Source of the DNA: Paracoccus isoporae | GTDB lineage: Bacteria; Pseudomonadota; Alphaproteobacteria; Rhodobacterales; Rhodobacteraceae | Reading direction: 5' to 3' | DNA length: 64,000 nt | Assembly: GCF_900101865.1 (NCBI RefSeq) | Contig: NZ_FNAH01000010.1 | Coordinates: 48,214-112,213, forward strand | Shown: in pieces, positions 60,044-64,000 of the stretch | How the letters are laid out: each line of letters opens with the position of its first letter | How positions within the stretch are numbered: position 1 is the first letter of the stretch | Made by a program: the position numbers and the translations under genes | Notes under the pieces: generated by a model | The model's database searches: none | What the model was told of the DNA's origin: nothing | Seen by the model: only the letters and a program-made list of their open reading frames with translations

Positions 60044-62020
60044 GTGCAGACTGCGCAAGACCTTTCCGATGAACCCGCTGGCCAGCCGCCGGAAGGCAGG
60101 CTGCAGCTCCGGGACTACGCCCTGATCGCGCTGACGGTGCTGGCCGTCGCCATGGTCATCAACCATCTGTTCAACCTGCGGCTGTTCGGGATCGTCCTTC
60201 TGGATGGCCGCTATCTGAACATCCTGGCCTCGCTTTTCCTGGCCGGGTCGTTCCTGATCTTCGACATTCGCGGCAAGCGTTTCGGGCCGACCAGCCTGGT
60301 GGACTGGCTGCTGGCGGCGCTGTCGCTGGCTTCGGGCAGCTATGTCGCGGCCAATGCGATGACCAACCTCAACGAGGGCTGGGAATTCGCCGCGCCGCAG
60401 ACTGCCACCTGGGTCGCCTTCGTCTTCGCCGCCCTGGTGCTGGAGGCGACGCGGCGCGCCGGCGGGCTGGTTCTGGCCATCGTGGTCACGGTGCTGGCCT
60501 TCTATCCCACATTCGCAGGCCATGTCCCGGCGCCGTTCTCCGGCTTCCAGAGCACGCTGAGCGAGGCGTTCTCCTATCACGTCTATTCATCGGAAAGCAT
60601 CTTCGGCATTCCGATGAAGGCGTTCGGCGGGGTGGTGATCGGCTTCATCATCTTCGGCGCGGTGCTGCAACAGACCGGCGGCGGGGTGTTCTTCAACGAT
60701 CTGGCGCTGGGTCTGGTCGGGCGCTATCGCGGCGGGGCGGCGAAGGTGTCGATCTTCGCCAGCGGCTTCATGGGCTCGATGTCGGGCAGCGTGATCTCCA
60801 ACGTGCTGACCACCGGGGTTGTGTCGATCCCGGCAATGCGCCGGACCGGCTTCTCGGCCAAGACCGCCGCCGCGACCGAGGCCTGCGCCTCCACCGGCGG
60901 CGTGCTGATGCCGCCGATCATGGGGGCCACCGCCTTCGTCATGGCGTCGTTCTTGTCGGTGCCCTATGCCGAAATCGCCATCGCGGCGGCCATCCCCTCG
61001 GCGCTGTTCTATTTCGCGCTGTTCGCGCAGATCGACAGCTACGCGGCGCGGCGCGATCTCAAGGGGCTGGAGGCGGCCGAGGTGCCGCGTCTGCGCGACA
61101 CACTGCGCAGCGGCTGGCCCTATGTGCTGGTCTTCGGTCTGCTGATCTTCATGATGGTGGTGATGCGTCAGGAAACCGCCGCGCCGTTCTACTCGGTGCT
61201 GCTGCTGCTGCTCATCAATCAGTTCATGCCCGGCCACCGCATGACGATGCGCAAGCTGATAGGCATCGTCATGGCCGTGGGCTCCAGCCTGGCCGAACTG
61301 ACCGCGGTGATCCTGGGGATCGGGCTGATCGTCGGCTCCTTCTCGGCCACCGGGCTGGCCGGCACGCTGGTCAACGAGCTTCTGTTCATCGCCGGGGACA
61401 ATGTGTTCATCCTGCTGGTGATGGGGGCCGCGACCGCCTTCGTCTTCGGCATGGGGATGACGGCCACGGCCTGCTATATCTTCCTGGCCATCGTGCTGGC
61501 GCCCGCGCTCGAAGCCGGCGGTCTGGACCGCATGGCAGTGCATCTGTTCATCCTCTACTGGGGCATGGTCAGCTATATCACCCCGCCGGTGGCGCTCGGC
61601 GCCTATGCGGCGGCGACCTTGGCCGGAACCAGCCCGATGAAGGCCGGGTTCGAGGCGATGCGCCTGGGCAGCATCATCTATCTGGTGCCGTTCCTCTTCG
61701 TGCTGAACCCGGCGCTGATCGGCAATTCCGGCGCGGTCGAGGTGGCGCTGGCGGTGAGCTGCGCCTTCCTCGGCGTGGGCATGATCAGCATGGGGCTGCA
61801 GGGCTTCGTCAGCTTCCTCGGCCCGCTGGACGGGCGCGGCGGCATGGTGCTGCGCGCGATGCTGGCGCTTGGCGGCTTCTTCTTCGCCATGCCCGCCATG
61901 CCCTTTGCCGGCGTCGGCTTCGGCACCACCGCCCTTCTGGGCCTCGCGCTCGTGGCGCTGCCGCTGCTGGTGGCCTATCGCCGCGGCCGGCAGCCGGTCC
62001 CGGCGGAGGCAGGCCAATGA
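60044..62020 (+). CDS. Fused TRAP transporter permease (DctQ-DctM type)
   Basis: A 658-residue membrane protein joining a small 4-span DctQ-like part (about residues 20-155) and a large DctM-like part. The family mark ACASTGGVLMPPIMGATAF is in the middle. I place the start at the GTG at 60044, 5 bases after AGAGGAGG; a GTG at 60002 is less likely. It uses an ion gradient to import the solute bound by the TAXI protein. Confidence 0.92.
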   Translation: MQTAQDLSDEPAGQPPEGRLQLRDYALIALTVLAVAMVINHLFNLRLFGIVLLDGRYLNILASLFLAGSFLIFDIRGKRFGPTSLVDWLLAALSLASGSYVAANAMTNLNEGWEFAAPQTATWVAFVFAALVLEATRRAGGLVLAIVVTVLAFYPTFAGHVPAPFSGFQSTLSEAFSYHVYSSESIFGIPMKAFGGVVIGFIIFGAVLQQTGGGVFFNDLALGLVGRYRGGAAKVSIFASGFMGSMSGSVISNVLTTGVVSIPAMRRTGFSAKTAAATEACASTGGVLMPPIMGATAFVMASFLSVPYAEIAIAAAIPSALFYFALFAQIDSYAARRDLKGLEAAEVPRLRDTLRSGWPYVLVFGLLIFMMVVMRQETAAPFYSVLLLLLINQFMPGHRMTMRKLIGIVMAVGSSLAELTAVILGIGLIVGSFSATGLAGTLVNELLFIAGDNVFILLVMGAATAFVFGMGMTATACYIFLAIVLAPALEAGGLDRMAVHLFILYWGMVSYITPPVALGAYAAATLAGTSPMKAGFEAMRLGSIIYLVPFLFVLNPALIGNSGAVEVALAVSCAFLGVGMISMGLQGFVSFLGPLDGRGGMVLRAMLALGGFFFAMPAMPFAGVGFGTTALLGLALVALPLLVAYRRGRQPVPAEAGQ

Positions 62021-63576
62021 GCGGGGCGCAGGTGAACGGGATCGCCCCCGAGGCCTCGGCCCTGGACGAGGCGCAGACCCTGCGCCGCATCCACGAATTG
62101 CTGGAGCGTGGCGCGCCCGACCGGATCGCCATCCAGGACCATGACGGGCGCGAGTACAGCTATGGCGATCTGACCCGGCTGGTGGGCGAAATGGCCGATC
62201 TGCTGCGCGATCACGGTGTGCGGCCCGGCGACCGGGTGATGGTGGTCAGCGAGAACTGCGTGACCTTCATCGTCGCCACGCTGGCGCTGTCGCGACTGGA
62301 TGCCTGGGCGCTGCTGGTCAATGCAAGGCTGACCGAGGCCGAGATCGCCCGGCTGACCGAGGTGGCCGATATCCGCTGCGCGCTCTTCACCGCCGAGGCG
62401 TCGAAGAATGCCCGCGCCCATGCCGAGATCATGCAGGCCAGCGTCATCGGCCGGCTCGATTGCGGCGAGGTGCTGGTCTCGCCGCCGCGCCTCGACAGCC
62501 GGGCCGAGCCGGTTGAGGAAGGTTCCGATCAGCCCGGCGTGCTGATCTATACCAGCGGCACGGTGGGCGAGCCGAAAGGCGTGGTGCTCAGCCACGGCAA
62601 CCTGCTGTTCATGTGCTTCTCCTCGTCCAAGCTGCGCCGCATCACGCCGGAGGACACCACGCTGGCGGTGCTGCCCGGCACCCATATCTTCGGGCTGACC
62701 TCGGTGTTTCTGGCGGCACTCGCGCGCGGGTCGCGGCTGGTGCTGATGTCGCGCTTCGACGCGCAGCAGGTGCTCGACCATCTGGCCCAGGGGGTGACGA
62801 TCTGCCCCGCCGTGCCGCAGATCTTCGCCGCCCTGCTGCGCCATCTGCGCGAGGCCGGGCTGGACACGCCGCGCCACTCGCTGCGCTATATCTATGCCGG
62901 CGGCGCGCCGCTGGATCTGGGGCTGAAACAGCGGGTCGAGGCGGCGTTCGGGCTGACCCTGCATAATGGCTACGGCCAGACCGAGGCCGCGCCGGGCATC
63001 TCCACCACGCGACTGGATCTGCCGCGCGAGGACAGCTCGGTCGGGCTGCCGATCCCCGGCACCGAGGTGGTCATCCACAATCCCGACGAACACGGGGTGG
63101 GCGAGCTTTGGGCGCGCGGCCCGAACGTGATGAAGGGCTATTACCGCAACCCCGAGGCCACGCGCGCCGCGCTGACCGAGGACGGGTTCCTGCGCACCGG
63201 CGATCTGGCCCGGCAGGACGGCGATGGCGCGCTCCATATCGTCGGGCGGCTGAAGGAGCTGATCGTGCATTCCGGCTTCAACGTCTATCCGCCCGAGGTG
63301 GAGGCGGTGCTGACCGCCCATCCGGCGGTCTCGACAAGTGCCGTGGTCGGCATGGCGCGCAAGGGCGACGAAGACGTGATCGCCTTCGTCACCGCCCATT
63401 CCGACGTGACCGAGGCGGAGCTGCGCGATTGGGCGCGCCGCCATATCGCGCCCTACAAGGTGCCGGCGCGCGTCATCATCGCCGAGGCGCTGCCGCAGGC
63501 TGCGACCGGCAAGATCACCAAGGCGAAACTGCTGGATCACTTCCGCGACCAGCTCGAAGACGAGGGACAGAACTGA
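62017..63576 (+). CDS. AMP-dependent acyl/aryl-CoA ligase
   Basis: A 519-residue adenylate-forming enzyme. The P-loop is IYTSGTVGEPKGVVLSHGN, with NGYGQTEAAPGIS, TGDLARQDGDGALHIVGRLKELI and the catalytic lysine in ATGKITKAKLL. It overlaps the permease stop by 4 bases. It should activate the acid imported by the TAXI-TRAP system. The substrate is unknown; a fatty, aryl-aliphatic or dicarboxylic acid is possible. Confidence 0.9.
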   Translation: MSGAQVNGIAPEASALDEAQTLRRIHELLERGAPDRIAIQDHDGREYSYGDLTRLVGEMADLLRDHGVRPGDRVMVVSENCVTFIVATLALSRLDAWALLVNARLTEAEIARLTEVADIRCALFTAEASKNARAHAEIMQASVIGRLDCGEVLVSPPRLDSRAEPVEEGSDQPGVLIYTSGTVGEPKGVVLSHGNLLFMCFSSSKLRRITPEDTTLAVLPGTHIFGLTSVFLAALARGSRLVLMSRFDAQQVLDHLAQGVTICPAVPQIFAALLRHLREAGLDTPRHSLRYIYAGGAPLDLGLKQRVEAAFGLTLHNGYGQTEAAPGISTTRLDLPREDSSVGLPIPGTEVVIHNPDEHGVGELWARGPNVMKGYYRNPEATRAALTEDGFLRTGDLARQDGDGALHIVGRLKELIVHSGFNVYPPEVEAVLTAHPAVSTSAVVGMARKGDEDVIAFVTAHSDVTEAELRDWARRHIAPYKVPARVIIAEALPQAATGKITKAKLLDHFRDQLEDEGQN

Positions 63577-64000
63577 TGCTTGAAGGTTATATTTTTGACG
63601 GATTGCGGAGCGCGTTCGGGCGTCATGCCGGGGCGTTGTCGGGGATCCGGGCGGATGATCTGGCGGCGCAGGTGATTTCGGCGCTTGTGGGCCGGTCGGA
63701 TCTGCCGGTGGAGCGGATCGAGGACGTGATCCTGGGCAATGTCTGCCAGTCGGGCGAGGACAGCCGGAACGTGGCGCGGTTTGCGGGGCTTCTGGGCGGT
63801 GTGCACGAGGCGGCGGGCGGTCTGACGGTGAACCGGCTCTGCGGTTCTGGGATGGCGGCGGCGCTGGATGCGGCGCGCTCGGTGACGGTTGGGGAGGCGG
63901 ATCTGTATCTGGCCGGCGGCACCGAGAGCATGACGCGGGCGCCCTTCGTGGTGGCCAAGTCGCCCGCGGCCTGGGCGCGCCAGCCGGAGATCTACGATTC
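63576..64000 (+). CDS. Acetyl-CoA acyltransferase (thiolase), 3' end cut by window
   Basis: The frame starts MLEGYIFDGLRSAFGRHAGAL at an ATG overlapping the ligase stop (TGATG) and stays open to the window end, giving 141 residues. It is the N-terminal thiolase domain; the acylated cysteine is in VNRLCGSGMAAALDA, and GGTESMTRAPF is a family motif. The N-terminus resembles beta-ketoadipyl-CoA thiolases more than biosynthetic ones. It would cleave a 3-ketoacyl-CoA made from the acid activated by the preceding ligase. Confidence 0.92.
   Translation, partial: MLEGYIFDGLRSAFGRHAGALSGIRADDLAAQVISALVGRSDLPVERIEDVILGNVCQSGEDSRNVARFAGLLGGVHEAAGGLTVNRLCGSGMAAALDAARSVTVGEADLYLAGGTESMTRAPFVVAKSPAAWARQPEIYD

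Overview
The window is about 64 kb of GC-rich, densely packed DNA (about 50 genes, many overlapping by 1 to 8 bases). It looks like a member of the Rhodobacterales (Paracoccus-like Alphaproteobacteria). The basis is a complete bhcRABCD beta-hydroxyaspartate cycle cluster of the kind described in Paracoccus, an alphaproteobacterial glpDSTPQUV-type glycerol uptake operon, and many ABC and TAXI-TRAP importers next to dedicated regulators. No tRNA, rRNA, phage, IS element or CRISPR was seen. Almost everything is catabolic and peripheral.

Layout. 1-3562: the end of a glutamine-synthetase-like ligase with an aldehyde dehydrogenase and an iron alcohol dehydrogenase, probably an amine or amino-alcohol degradation module. 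3584-4987: a convergent iron-sulfur L-serine dehydratase. 5158-14942: a LacI-regulated unsaturated-uronide locus with a GH88/105 hydrolase, KduI, an unrecognised 811-residue protein that may be a new lyase or hydrolase, and a type I sugar ABC importer. 15198-24426: a tryptophan/kynurenine locus. Eight minus-strand genes encode an aryl-CoA ligase, a branched-chain-type ABC importer, tryptophan 2,3-dioxygenase and kynureninase; an arylformamidase-like hydrolase is divergent. A tandem operator lies between the divergent genes. Together they would take tryptophan to anthranilate and then anthraniloyl-CoA.

24515-29941: bhcD, bhcC, bhcB, bhcA and the divergent regulator bhcR. 30133-42551: a LacI-controlled locus that reads as a largely periplasmic 3-ketoglycoside pathway. 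It has a GMC oxidoreductase with a Tat-bearing small subunit, a DUF1080 glycoside hydrolase with a long acidic spacer, two exported TIM-barrel proteins, a ribose-type ABC importer, and a cytoplasmic Gfo/Idh/MocA dehydrogenase and isomerase. 42595-45709: threonine dehydrogenase (lacking its structural zinc cysteines), Kbl and an XRE-cupin regulator. 45791-47792: a small Cys-containing exported protein and a multicopper oxidase. 47835-56454: glpR, glpD and a glycerol ABC importer whose two ATPases have complementary degenerate motifs. 56708-57556: an unknown membrane protein. 57628-64000: an IclR regulator divergent from a TAXI-TRAP importer, a CoA ligase and a thiolase cut by the window end.

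The modules share a design: one local regulator, a divergent promoter with a visible dyad, an importer and a few enzymes. Several feed the same nodes. Threonine cleavage gives glycine, which BhcC condenses with glyoxylate; serine dehydratase gives pyruvate; kynureninase releases alanine. The strongest candidates for undescribed biology are the 3-ketoglycoside locus, the 811-residue protein and the kynurenine-to-CoA operon.
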